From contig NZ_JAQSVC010000005.1 in NCBI RefSeq assembly GCF_029603165.1, positions 248,001 to 312,000 of the forward strand: DNA of 64,000 nucleotides, given 5' to 3'. Source of the stretch: Galbibacter pacificus (GTDB taxonomy: Bacteria; Bacteroidota; Bacteroidia; Flavobacteriales; Flavobacteriaceae). The notes beneath the pieces were generated by a model. It saw only the letters and a program-made list of their open reading frames with translations. It was not told where the DNA came from and searched no databases. Position numbers and translations under genes: made by a program. Positions 1-7,634 of this stretch are shown here, one piece after another; positions within the stretch are counted from its first letter, which is position 1, and each line of letters starts with the position of its first letter.

Positions 1-637
1 ATTTCCAGGCAGGACGGAGGTATTGTAGCAGGAATGTCCATTTTTTCCCTTTTAAAAATGCTTCCTTTGCCTTAAGTTGTCCATATTTTATCATTTTTCC
101 CTTATAGTCATGATAGTCTTTATAAGAAAAATGAAGCAGTTTGTGTTTTAACTTACCTTCGGTACCATTTACTTTTAAGGTTTCGTGTACAATGCGTTCG
201 TTGGTAAATTCACACTTACTTTTTTTAAACAGCCGATAAACTTTATCGGTTTGCCAGCCGCTAAAATAGAGCCTTTTGTTTTTGAACATAAAAGTCCGGT
301 AATTCCAGTAGGCATCACATGTTTTTGGGCTGTTTATAGTTTCGATAATTTCCTTTTGAAGCTTTGGCGTAACACGTTCATCGGCATCAAAAAAATAAAT
401 CCAATCATTATTGGCCAAGCTCAGCGCATACGATTTTTGCTTGGTAAAATTTTCAAAGGGATGTTGAACGGACGTTACCTTTTCGTGTTGCCGAAGGTAT
501 TCCCATGTGCCGTCCGTACTAAAAGAATCTACAACTATAATTTCATCGGCAAACAAAACACTCTCTACACAATCTTTTATGTAGTTAATTTCATTATAAG
601 TAATAATAACCGCCGATAATTTTGCTGTTGTGCCCAA
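1..637 (-). CDS. Family 2 glycosyltransferase, LPS core type (partial, C-terminus beyond window)
   Basis: Reading the minus strand gives about 212 residues that run off base 1. The N-terminus reads LSAVIITYNEINYIKDCVES, the nucleotide-sugar binding start of GT2 enzymes, followed by IIVVDSFSTDGT and the metal-binding FFDADER. This pattern is that of WaaE/KdtX-like enzymes that add glucose to the inner core of lipopolysaccharide at the cytoplasmic face; the exact sugar is inferred. No ATG lies before the conserved start, so I use a TTG at 637. A TATCTTTG promoter motif sits just upstream (652-659 on the minus strand), and the dapD terminator separates it from dapD, so it is its own transcription unit. 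Confidence 0.8.
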   Translation of the reverse strand, partial: MGTTAKLSAVIITYNEINYIKDCVESVLFADEIIVVDSFSTDGTWEYLRQHEKVTSVQHPFENFTKQKSYALSLANNDWIYFFDADERVTPKLQKEIIETINSPKTCDAYWNYRTFMFKNKRLYFSGWQTDKVYRLFKKSKCEFTNERIVHETLKVNGTEGKLKHKLLHFSYKDYHDYKGKMIKYGQLKAKEAFLKGKKWTFLLQYLRPAWK

Positions 638-651
638 TGCTATATTTTCGG

Positions 652-659
652 CAAAGATA
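652..659 (-). promoter_or_regulatory. Bacteroidota -7 element for the GT2 gene
   Basis: Minus strand reads TATCTTTG, matching the TAnnTTTG consensus of the Bacteroidota primary sigma factor. It lies 14 bases before the proposed TTG start at 637. No clear TTG -33 element is visible because the dapD terminator occupies that position. Confidence 0.5.
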
Positions 660-682
660 TTATCTTGCCCGATAATAAAAAA

Positions 683-710
683 ATCCGGGGTTTGATATCA
701 AACCCCGGAT
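683..710 (-). terminator. Intrinsic terminator of dapD
   Basis: A perfect 28-base palindrome (arms ATCCGGGGTTTGAT and ATCAAACCCCGGAT) is followed on the minus strand by a run of seven T. It begins 25 bases after the dapD stop. Confidence 0.9.
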
Positions 711-734
711 TCTGTATATTTTATTGAGCTGTAT

Positions 735-1550
735 TTAAACGGCCACATCGTATTCGCGAAGGGCATCGTTCAAAGAAGTCTTTTTATTGGTGCTTTCTTT
801 GCGCTTGCCTATTATCAATGCACACGGAACGTTGTAGTTGCCCGCTGCAAATTTTTTGGTATAGCTTCCGGGTATAACAACAGAACGGGCAGGCACATAA
901 CCTTTCATCTCCACGGGCTTATCGCCGGTAACATCAATAATTTTTGTTGAGGCGGTCAATACCACGTTTGCCCCCAAAACGGCTTCTTTTTCAACGCGAA
1001 CGCCTTCAACCACAATACAGCGCGAGCCTATAAATGCATTGTCTTCAATAATAACCGGGGCGGCCTGTAAAGGTTCTAGAACGCCACCAATACCCACACC
1101 TCCGCTAAGATGTACGTTTTTGCCAATTTGGGCGCAGCTTCCCACTGTGGCCCATGTGTCTACCATGGTTCCTTCGTCTACATAAGCGCCAATATTTACA
1201 TAGCTGGGCATTAAAATGGTACCGGCAGAAATATAGGCACCATGTCTTGCAACGGCATGCGGGACAACGCGTATTCCCTTTTCGGCATAATTTCTCTTTA
1301 GCGGAATTTTATCGTGAAACTCTAATGGGCCGGCTTCAATGGTTTCCATTTTTTGAATGGGAAAGTATAAAACTACTGCTTTTTTAACCCATTTGTTTAC
1401 CTGCCAGCCGTTTTCGGTAGGTTCGGCAACACGTAAAGTTCCTTGGTCCAGTAATTCAACTACTTTTCTTATGGTGTTTACAGTTTCCTGCTCTTTTAAT
1501 AATTCCCTGTTTTCCCAGGCCTTTTCTATTATAGTTTGAATCTCTTTCAT
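735..1550 (-). CDS. dapD: 2,3,4,5-tetrahydropyridine-2,6-dicarboxylate N-succinyltransferase
   Basis: The 271-residue protein has the usual length for DapD. An N-terminal helical domain (about 1-95) is followed by a left-handed beta-helix of hexapeptide repeats (VNIGAYVDEGTMVDTWATVG, then ... GGVGIGGVLEP ... DNAFIGSRCIVVEGVRV) and a C-terminal segment ending in GKRKES and a short tail. It uses succinyl-CoA to acylate tetrahydrodipicolinate in the succinylase branch of the diaminopimelate/lysine pathway, so it also feeds peptidoglycan synthesis in the cytoplasm. It is a single-gene unit: a TATATTTG promoter motif lies 22 bases upstream and a strong terminator follows. No other dap gene is nearby. 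Confidence 0.97.
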   Translation of the reverse strand: MKEIQTIIEKAWENRELLKEQETVNTIRKVVELLDQGTLRVAEPTENGWQVNKWVKKAVVLYFPIQKMETIEAGPLEFHDKIPLKRNYAEKGIRVVPHAVARHGAYISAGTILMPSYVNIGAYVDEGTMVDTWATVGSCAQIGKNVHLSGGVGIGGVLEPLQAAPVIIEDNAFIGSRCIVVEGVRVEKEAVLGANVVLTASTKIIDVTGDKPVEMKGYVPARSVVIPGSYTKKFAAGNYNVPCALIIGKRKESTNKKTSLNDALREYDVAV

Positions 1551-1571
1551 TATAAATGGTATATTTTGTTA

Positions 1572-1579
1572 CAAATATA
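1572..1579 (-). promoter_or_regulatory. -7 promoter element of dapD
   Basis: Minus strand reads TATATTTG, matching TAnnTTTG, 21 bases before the dapD ATG at 1550. No good -33 TTG is seen at the usual spacing. Confidence 0.45.
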
Positions 1580-1706
1580 TAGCGGATGGTTGTATTTTCA
1601 TGATACTTTTTACAAGTATAACATTTTGTTGTTATTTATAAGGAATTTAAAACGACGCCCAATTATTGTATCGAGCGGCTACTGAAAAATTATTGGAATA
1701 AAGCCT

Positions 1707-1714
1707 TACTTTTG
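1707..1714 (+). promoter_or_regulatory. -7 promoter element of ruvX; decides the start codon
   Basis: TACTTTTG matches TAnnTTTG. An alternative upstream TTG start for the next gene (1712) falls inside this element, so the ATG at 1730, 15 bases downstream, is the better start. Confidence 0.55.
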
Positions 1715-1729
1715 TTGAAAAATAAAAAA

Positions 1730-2143
1730 ATGGGACGTATTCTGGCTATTGATTTTGGAGGGAAAAGAACGGGAATTGCCGTTACCGATGAATTACAGAT
1801 AATTGCATCGGGGCTAACGACCGTACCAACTGCCGAACTGCTTTCTTTTTTAAAGGAATATACTTCAAAAGAAACGGTAGATGCTATAGTGGTTGGCCAG
1901 CCAAAGCGGTTGAACAATGAATTTTCTGATATTGAAGCCGAAATCCGTTTATTCATACATAAACTAAAAGAAGAAATCCCTAAAATGGAAATCGAACGCA
2001 TCGATGAAAGGTTTACCTCAAAAATGGCTTTTCAGAGCATGATAGACAGCGGGGTCAAGAAAAAAAACAGAAGAAAAAAAGAGCTGCTGGACGAAGTGAG
2101 TGCCACCCTTATTTTACAGTCGTACTTGCATAGTAAAAAGTAA
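1730..2143 (+). CDS. ruvX: Holliday junction resolvase-like / pre-16S rRNA nuclease YqgF
   Basis: About 137 residues. The protein opens MGRILAIDFGGKRTG, the RNase H-like fold start with the catalytic Asp8, followed by VVGQPKRL in place of the usual VVG(L/Y)P segment, IERIDERFTS with the conserved acidic residues, and KELLDEVSATLILQSYL with the last catalytic Asp. Members trim the 5' end of 16S rRNA precursor and were first proposed as resolvases; it acts in the cytoplasm. I chose the ATG at 1730 because the promoter motif occupies the longer start. In Flavobacteriaceae this gene is often followed by def, and here one small secreted-protein gene lies between them. Confidence 0.93.
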   Translation: MGRILAIDFGGKRTGIAVTDELQIIASGLTTVPTAELLSFLKEYTSKETVDAIVVGQPKRLNNEFSDIEAEIRLFIHKLKEEIPKMEIERIDERFTSKMAFQSMIDSGVKKKNRRKKELLDEVSATLILQSYLHSKK

Positions 2144-2229
2144 TAAAAATAAGTTGGAGAAAAATCAATAAAAATGCTAAAAGGTTAATTTTTAACTAAA
2201 AAAACCATAAATTGATAGAGAATACAGGC

Positions 2230-2255
2230 TTGGTGTTTAAATTTTTTTACCTTTG
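2230..2255 (+). promoter_or_regulatory. Promoter of the small T9SS protein gene
   Basis: TTG (2230-2232), then 15 bases, then TACCTTTG (2248-2255), the TAnnTTTG element. The spacing is slightly short for the -33/-7 pair. The start codon at 2320 follows a leader of about 58 bases. Confidence 0.5.
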
Positions 2256-2319
2256 TATATAAACAAATTGGCAAAATGTTTGGAACAACTTTTGCATTTT
2301 AAAACATAAAGTGAATGAA

Positions 2320-2736
2320 ATGAGAATTACCCTAATCTTATGCTTTTTTATCCAGCTTGTTTTTCCGGCAACGGTAAACAACAAGGAAATGATTGTGCCC
2401 CACACAAAATCATTAACCATGACCCATTTCATTGATTCCGATTCATCTCCTTGGACATTGGAAAAAATGTTATCGCTTTACAGTTTCGATGATATTGACG
2501 ATTCTCTGAAAATATACCCAAATCCCGTTAATAGAAGGGATATGTTAAACGTGTCTATGGACGATACAGGTAAAAAACGCTTAACTTTTTACGATATTAC
2601 CGGAAAAATGGTAAAAGTAGTAGAAACCGAGCGCAAAACTTTTTCGTTTGGCATCTCCGATTTAGGAAGCGGTGTATATATATTAAACATAGCAACAGTC
2701 AACTTTCAAACCGCAAAAAAAGTTATTGTAAAATAA
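2320..2736 (+). CDS. Minimal type IX secretion (T9SS) type A sorting-domain protein
   Basis: About 138 residues from ATG 2320 (a GTG lies 9 bases earlier). Residues 1-20 are a signal peptide (MRITLILCFFIQLVFPA). The middle of about 40 residues has no recognisable domain. The last 75 residues are a T9SS C-terminal domain: SLKIYPNPVN, then RLTFYDITGKMVKV, GVYILNIATV and a final KKVIVK. Such domains route proteins through the outer membrane to the surface or medium. Nearly the entire mature protein is sorting signal, so it is either a small cargo or a remnant of a larger one. It has its own promoter and is not clearly coupled to ruvX or def. Confidence 0.8.
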   Translation: MRITLILCFFIQLVFPATVNNKEMIVPHTKSLTMTHFIDSDSSPWTLEKMLSLYSFDDIDDSLKIYPNPVNRRDMLNVSMDDTGKKRLTFYDITGKMVKVVETERKTFSFGISDLGSGVYILNIATVNFQTAKKVIVK

Positions 2737-2843
2737 GGTGCCCGAATATTTTTCCGGTCGCACTTTATGAATAAAAATACTTAAAAACAATCTATGATCT
2801 TCATCTTTATAGTGCTTCGCATAGTATTATTGGATTTAGTTTG

Positions 2844-2851
2844 TATTTTTG
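2844..2851 (+). promoter_or_regulatory. -7 promoter element of def
   Basis: TATTTTTG matches TAnnTTTG and lies 22 bases before the ATG at 2874. The in-frame TTG start at 2841 would overlap this element and is therefore unlikely. Confidence 0.5.
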
Positions 2852-2873
2852 CATCCTTAATTTAATAGATATT

Positions 2874-3464
2874 ATGATTTTACCAATTGTAGCATACGGA
2901 GATCCGGTACTTCGAAAGGTGGCAATAGAGATTCCCAAAGATTATCCTAATTTGACCGAACTTATCGACAATATGTTCGAGACAATGTACAATGCATATG
3001 GTGTAGGCTTGGCGGCACCGCAAGTAGGCTTGTCGTTGCGCCTTTTTGTAATAGATGCCTCTGCATTTGCAGACGACGAAGACCTGGCGGATGAGGAAAG
3101 GGAAACGCTAAAACAATTTAAAAAGGTATTTATTAACCCAACAATTATTGAAGAAACAGGAGAAGAATGGGCCTTTAACGAGGGCTGTTTGAGCATACCG
3201 GATATTCGCGAGGACATTACTAGGAACCCAAAAATTAAAATTGAATATTACGACGCCGACTTTAACAAACACACAGAAGAATACAAAGGGTTGGCGGCCC
3301 GTGTAATCCAGCACGAATACGACCATATTGAAGGAATATTGTTTACAGACAAGCTTTCTAGTTTAAAAAAGAGGCTTTTAAAGGGAAAACTTTCCAATAT
3401 TTCCAAAGGAAAAATACGAATTGATTATAAAATGCGTTTTCCAGATGCTAAAAAAGCACGTTAA
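2874..3464 (+). CDS. def: Peptide deformylase
   Basis: 196 residues from the ATG at 2874. All three signature motifs are present: GVGLAAPQVG (about 43-52), EGCLS (103-107, with the metal-binding Cys105) and QHEYDH (146-151, with metal ligands His147 and His151 and the catalytic Glu148). The enzyme removes the formyl group from the N-terminal methionine of new proteins at the ribosome. A short acidic insertion (FADDEDLADEERETL) precedes the EGCLS strand, as is usual in Bacteroidota. The DUF5606 gene follows after 58 bases and the pair shares a strong terminator, so they are probably co-transcribed. Confidence 0.97.
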   Translation: MILPIVAYGDPVLRKVAIEIPKDYPNLTELIDNMFETMYNAYGVGLAAPQVGLSLRLFVIDASAFADDEDLADEERETLKQFKKVFINPTIIEETGEEWAFNEGCLSIPDIREDITRNPKIKIEYYDADFNKHTEEYKGLAARVIQHEYDHIEGILFTDKLSSLKKRLLKGKLSNISKGKIRIDYKMRFPDAKKAR

Positions 3465-3522
3465 ACGTTTTGATAATATATACAAAGCACAGATATTTGC
3501 TTTCTCAAAAAAATAATAACTT

Positions 3523-4011
3523 ATGGGCTTAGATAAAATATTAGCCATTACGGGAAAACCCGGACTTTATGAGCTAAAAGCGCAAACCCGTTCGGGAATT
3601 GTGGCAGAATCTTTAATCGATAGAAAAAAAATTAGTGTTGGTTTGAGAAGCAACATAAGCTTGCTGTCAGAAATTGCCATTTACACGCTTACCGAAGAAG
3701 TGCCCTTAAAAGAGGTCTTTAATAAAATAAAGCAGAAGGAAAACGGCGAAAAAACCAAGATAAGCCATAAAGAAGAAAAAATAAAGTTGGAAGAATACTT
3801 CTTTGAAATTTTACCCGATTACGATGAAGATAAAGTATATGCCAGCGATATTAAAAAAGTAATACAATGGTACAACTTACTCCTTGATTACGGCATTACC
3901 GATTTTGGAGATGAAGAAAAAAGCAAAAAAGTAACCCCGGCCAAAGCAAAAACTACAACCAAAGCAAAAGCTTCGGCAGAAGAAAAGGCCTCTAAAGAAA
4001 AGCAAGGATAA
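3523..4011 (+). CDS. DUF5606 domain protein
   Basis: 162 residues. The N-terminal half (MGLDKILAITGKPGLYELKA ... ESLIDRKKISVG ... NISLLSEIAIYT) matches the DUF5606 family found next to def in many Bacteroidota; the function is unknown. The middle holds DEDKVYASDIKKVIQWYNLL. The last 30 residues are a low-complexity Lys/Ala/Thr/Glu tail (KAKTTTKAKASAEEK), which suggests a disordered, nucleic-acid-compatible end. No signal peptide or membrane segment is seen. Its place after def suggests a link to translation, but that is inference from position only. Confidence 0.8.
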   Translation: MGLDKILAITGKPGLYELKAQTRSGIVAESLIDRKKISVGLRSNISLLSEIAIYTLTEEVPLKEVFNKIKQKENGEKTKISHKEEKIKLEEYFFEILPDYDEDKVYASDIKKVIQWYNLLLDYGITDFGDEEKSKKVTPAKAKTTTKAKASAEEKASKEKQG

Positions 4012-4040
4012 AAGATTATCTACAAAGTTTTGTTAATAAA

Positions 4041-4075
4041 AAGAAAGCCCGCTAAAAATAGCGGGCTTTCTTTTT
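4041..4075 (+). terminator. Intrinsic terminator after def-DUF5606
   Basis: Fourteen-base arms AAGAAAGCCCGCTA and TAGCGGGCTTTCTT flank an AAAA loop and run into TTTTT. It lies about 30 bases after the DUF5606 stop. Confidence 0.9.
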
Positions 4076-4135
4076 GGTAAATTTACTTGTAAGGAAACAA
4101 TTGTAATAGCTACATAATAGAGAAAGCAAGTAATA

Positions 4136-4645
4136 ATGATTCAACAAACTACCAATCAAACCCTGCAACAATTGAAGGAAATCATCCTGCTTTTTAACGC
4201 TCAACAATATGCAAAACCCCTGCAAGTCTTGAACGGCTCATCGATAGGGATGCACGTAAGGCATATTTTGGAATTTTACCAATGCTTGATGCTGTCCATA
4301 GAAATTGGGGAAGTAAATTACGACACAAGAAACCGCGACTTAAAATTAGAAACACAACCAAAACATGCTACTGTGTTAATTGAAGAAATTATGGCATTTA
4401 TAAAATCTGTAAAAAAGGACGTAAACTTGCTTTTAAAGGGTAGCTATTGCAATGAGGACGCTTCAAGGCAAATAGAAGTTTCCACAAATTTAAACCGGGA
4501 GTTAGTTTATAACATAGAGCATATGGTACACCATTTGGCCATTATTAAAATTGGCTTGAAAGAACTGGACCCAACAATAGTTCTAAATCAACAATTCGGG
4601 GTGGCCGCTTCTACCATAAGAAATAAAAACATATGTGCACAGTAA
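4136..4645 (+). CDS. DinB-family four-helix protein
   Basis: 169 residues. Two histidine motifs typical of the flavobacterial DinB-like family are visible: GMHVRHILEFY (about 38-48) and IEHMVHHLAIIKIG (about 134-147). In this fold the histidines of helices 2 and 4 bind a metal ion. Members include thiol transferases and stress proteins, but no substrate can be assigned here. The 3' end overlaps the next gene by 13 bases, so translation of the two is probably coupled and they form a short operon with the following genes. Confidence 0.78.
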   Translation: MIQQTTNQTLQQLKEIILLFNAQQYAKPLQVLNGSSIGMHVRHILEFYQCLMLSIEIGEVNYDTRNRDLKLETQPKHATVLIEEIMAFIKSVKKDVNLLLKGSYCNEDASRQIEVSTNLNRELVYNIEHMVHHLAIIKIGLKELDPTIVLNQQFGVAASTIRNKNICAQ

Positions 4646-5316
4646 GTTACATACCTACGGAAAAAGGCTTTTATTTAACTTCAAACCGGGACGAGGACCC
4701 GCTACGAAAAACTACGTTGCCACAACATGTTTATATGGAGGATAAATTAAAATTATTGGCCCCCATTGATACTGAAAAGGGCGGGAGTTGGATTGCTACC
4801 GACAACAAATCGAAGGTTGCCTGCATTTTAAATGGTGCTTTTGAAAAACACCAACGTAAACTTCCTTACCGAAAAAGCAGGGGGCATTTTGTTTTTGAAG
4901 CCTTTGAATCCCCTTCATTTTTAAACTTTATGCAAAATGTAGAACTCCAGAACATAGAGCCCTTCACCTTGATTTTAATAGACAAACATTTGCAGGTGCT
5001 TGTTTGGGACGGAACCAAAAAATACATGCATTTTCTAAGTAAGGAAATTCCTCATCTATGGTCATCGGCAACTTTATACAATGAAGAAGCTCATCAGAAA
5101 AAACTGGAAGTATTTCAAACTTTTTTGGCAACCGGGAATATAACTTCAGAAACGATATTGAAACTTCACGGTATTCATGCAAACAACTCTTTTGTGCTCA
5201 ACATGCCGCAGGTAAAAACGGTAAGTACCACACAAGTAGAGGCCTTAAATAATAGTATTGGGCTAACATACTATAAAAAAGCAAAAATAGATGAGAAACA
5301 AGAAATATTACGTTGA
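4633..5316 (+). CDS. NRDE / TANGO2-family protein
   Basis: 227 residues. The start MCTVSYIP plus LTSNRDEDP is the NRDE signature of the TANGO2 family: Cys2 is in the position of an N-terminal nucleophile and Asn-Arg-Asp-Glu gives the family its name. GGSWIATDNKSKVACILNG is the second conserved block. Family members are linked to haem trafficking in eukaryotes and worms; the role in bacteria is not settled. It overlaps the DinB-like gene upstream and the DoxX-like gene downstream, which supports one transcript for the three. Confidence 0.82.
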   Translation: MCTVSYIPTEKGFYLTSNRDEDPLRKTTLPQHVYMEDKLKLLAPIDTEKGGSWIATDNKSKVACILNGAFEKHQRKLPYRKSRGHFVFEAFESPSFLNFMQNVELQNIEPFTLILIDKHLQVLVWDGTKKYMHFLSKEIPHLWSSATLYNEEAHQKKLEVFQTFLATGNITSETILKLHGIHANNSFVLNMPQVKTVSTTQVEALNNSIGLTYYKKAKIDEKQEILR

Positions 5317-5680
5317 AAGAGCAGCGGCAATTATTGCAGCGGTAATCCTTATCCAAACTTTGTACTTTAAATTTACTGCCCATCCGGACAGCGTAAAACT
5401 GTTTACAGAATTGGGCGCAGAACCTGTGGGAAGAATTGGCTTGGGGTGTTTGGAGTTAATAACCGGAATTTTGTTGCTTTATAGAAAAACATCCCACATA
5501 GGCGCTATTATCGGTGTGGGGATGATGATTGGCGCAATTGTATCGCATGTAGCCATAATAGGCATAAATTTTAACAACGACGGCGGCACCTTGTTTACCT
5601 TGGCTTGTGTAACCCTTGTTTGCTGTATTGTGGTATTATTGACCAAAGATGTAAAACTCCCTATTCTGGGTAAACGATGA
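5291..5680 (+). CDS. DoxX-like small membrane protein
   Basis: 129 residues with four hydrophobic segments (about 10-28, 50-65, 70-92 and 98-118). The stretch LFTELGAEPVGRIGLGCLELITG is characteristic of DoxX-like inner-membrane proteins. The exact activity of this family is not established; some partner with redox enzymes. It overlaps the NRDE gene by 26 bases and the ATP-grasp gene by 4 bases (ATGA junction), so it sits in the middle of a tightly packed operon of four to five genes. Confidence 0.75.
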   Translation: MRNKKYYVERAAAIIAAVILIQTLYFKFTAHPDSVKLFTELGAEPVGRIGLGCLELITGILLLYRKTSHIGAIIGVGMMIGAIVSHVAIIGINFNNDGGTLFTLACVTLVCCIVVLLTKDVKLPILGKR

Positions 5681-6714
5681 AATTGAAGCAGCTGTATATA
5701 AAACTTACTTCGTGGGAATATTGGCCCATGTGGGTTTTGTATGTACCTGTTTTTTTGCAGCATTATTGGTTGTCCATCAAAGCAAAAAGCCTGTTTTATT
5801 TTTTAAAGGTAAATCCTGCGATTGGCGAAGGTTTTATTTTGAGCGATACAAAATACACAACCCTGCAACTGGTCCCGGAAACCTACAGGCCAAAGACCGT
5901 ATTAATTGCCAAAGGGAGTACCTTAAAGGCATTAAAGGCAACATTGCAAGACAATAACCTCCATTTTCCAATAATTGTTAAGCCAAATATAGGTTTTCGC
6001 GGACTTTTGGTGCATTTGTGCAAAAATGAAGAAGATTTAAGGGGCATACACTTTAACAAAGCTGATTATATTGTTCAGGAATATATAGCATACCCGGTGG
6101 AAGTGGGTATTTTTTATTATCGGTTTCCCAATAAAACTTCGGGGCAAATTCCTTCAATTACCTTAAAGGAATTTTTAACCGTTACCGGGAACGGAACCCA
6201 TACCCTTGAGGAATTGATAAAAGAGAAACCGCGTGCTTTGCTTCAGTATAAAAAATTAGAAAAAAAATTTAAGCACAAATGGCATTATGTTGTTCCGGAA
6301 GGGAAAACCATTAAACTTGAAACCATAGGAAATCATAACCGGGGCACAAAGTTTATCAATGGAAATGCTATTTTGGACAACCAATTGTTAAAGGTTTTCG
6401 ATGATCTAAACGGGCAAATGCCAGGTTTTTTTTACGGTAGGTTTGATATTAGGGCCAAATCAATAAACGATTTAAAACAGGGCAAGAATTTTAAAATACT
6501 GGAAGTAAATGGCATCGGGGCAGAACCAACCCATATTTACGACCCATCGTATAAACTTTTTAATGCTTGGAAGGAAATGCTTCATTTATGGAAGGTTGCT
6601 TATCAAATAGCAATGCTGAATAAAGAAAAAGGAGAGAAATTCCCTGTTTTTTCCGAAGCGAAAAAGCGTTATTTACAATACAAAAACTATAAAAAAATTG
6701 CATTTACCCATTGA
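5677..6714 (+). CDS. ATP-grasp ligase-like protein
   Basis: 345 residues. The central part reads as an ATP-grasp fold: PIIVKPNIGFRG (about 99-110) is the P-loop-like Lys strand, YIVQEYIAYPVEVGIFY (about 130-146) the hinge and first metal-binding strand, and FKILEVNGIGAEPTHIYDP (about 265-283) the Asn/Glu metal site. Such proteins join a carboxylate to an amine using ATP; D-Ala-D-Ala ligase is the best-known relative, but the N-terminal 60 residues (aromatic, membrane-like) differ from Ddl and the substrate is unknown. It overlaps the DoxX-like gene by 4 bases. Confidence 0.7.
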   Translation: MKLKQLYIKLTSWEYWPMWVLYVPVFLQHYWLSIKAKSLFYFLKVNPAIGEGFILSDTKYTTLQLVPETYRPKTVLIAKGSTLKALKATLQDNNLHFPIIVKPNIGFRGLLVHLCKNEEDLRGIHFNKADYIVQEYIAYPVEVGIFYYRFPNKTSGQIPSITLKEFLTVTGNGTHTLEELIKEKPRALLQYKKLEKKFKHKWHYVVPEGKTIKLETIGNHNRGTKFINGNAILDNQLLKVFDDLNGQMPGFFYGRFDIRAKSINDLKQGKNFKILEVNGIGAEPTHIYDPSYKLFNAWKEMLHLWKVAYQIAMLNKEKGEKFPVFSEAKKRYLQYKNYKKIAFTH

Positions 6715-6757
6715 GCTCTTTTAAACTTTTTTAAATTGGCTAAAAATTCCCTTTTTT

Positions 6758-7531
6758 ATGAATTCTAGAGAATCGCAGTTAAAAGCAATCGACCGTTTGT
6801 TGACCATTATGGACGAACTTCGTGAAAAGTGTCCGTGGGATAAAAAGCAAACCTTGGAATCTTTACGGCATTTAACCATTGAAGAAACTTACGAATTGGG
6901 CGATGCCATTCTGGATAATGACCTAGAAGAAGTTAGAAAAGAATTGGGAGATTTATTGTTGCATATAGTTTTTTATGCCAAAATAGGAAGCGAGACCAAT
7001 CATTTCGACATAGCCGATGTGGCCAATGGCATATGTGATAAATTAATTAACCGGCACCCGCATATTTATGGAAATGTAAAAGTATCCAACGAAGAAGAAG
7101 TAAAACAAAATTGGGAGAACTTAAAATTGAAAGAAGGGAAAAAAAGTGTTCTGGAAGGCGTTCCCAAAAGTTTGCCGGCATTGGTCAAGGCGAGCAGGAT
7201 TCAAGATAAAGTGGCCGGAGTTGGTTTCGACTGGGAAGAACCCCGGCAGGTTTTTGAGAAACTACAGGAAGAGCTCGGCGAATTACAAGAGGAAATCAAC
7301 AAGGCCGAACATGATAAAATTGAAGCCGAATTTGGGGATGTTATGTTTTCAATGATTAACTACGCACGCTTTTTAAAGGTAAACCCCGAAGATGCACTGG
7401 AGCGCACCAACAAAAAATTCATTAAACGTTTTCAATATTTGGAGAAAAAATCCAAGGAATTGGGAAAATCGTTAAAAGAAATGACCCTTGCCGAAATGGA
7501 CGTGTTCTGGGAAGAAGCAAAGAAAATCTAA
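6758..7531 (+). CDS. mazG: Nucleoside triphosphate pyrophosphohydrolase
   Basis: 257 residues with two MazG-type helical domains (about 10-125 and 140-250). Diagnostic blocks are LREKCPWDKKQTLESLRHLT, IEETYELGDAI (the EExxE metal site), VRKELGDLLLHIVFYA (ExxD), NRHPHIYG and, in the second domain, EELGELQEEI with EFGDVMFSMINYARFL. The enzyme hydrolyses NTPs and dNTPs to monophosphates and cleans aberrant nucleotides from the pool. It follows the ATP-grasp gene by 43 bases and may belong to the same transcript. Confidence 0.95.
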   Translation: MNSRESQLKAIDRLLTIMDELREKCPWDKKQTLESLRHLTIEETYELGDAILDNDLEEVRKELGDLLLHIVFYAKIGSETNHFDIADVANGICDKLINRHPHIYGNVKVSNEEEVKQNWENLKLKEGKKSVLEGVPKSLPALVKASRIQDKVAGVGFDWEEPRQVFEKLQEELGELQEEINKAEHDKIEAEFGDVMFSMINYARFLKVNPEDALERTNKKFIKRFQYLEKKSKELGKSLKEMTLAEMDVFWEEAKKI

Positions 7532-7608
7532 CACAGGTTTTCCAACACCTCCAGTTTAATTTAAAACTCAAAACCTGTTCTTCATTAGGACATCAAAAGG
7601 GTAAAATG

Positions 7609-7616
7609 TATCTTTG
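7609..7616 (+). promoter_or_regulatory. -7 promoter element of the MATE gene; decides the start codon
   Basis: TATCTTTG matches TAnnTTTG. A TTG start at 7614 would lie inside it, so the ATG at 7635 is used for the transporter. Confidence 0.5.
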
Positions 7617-7634
7617 CGCCCTCAAAACAGTTCC

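Noticed and set aside
185-619. 144-codon plus-strand open frame
   Set aside because: It is antisense to a clear GT2 glycosyltransferase on the minus strand and shows no family motif.
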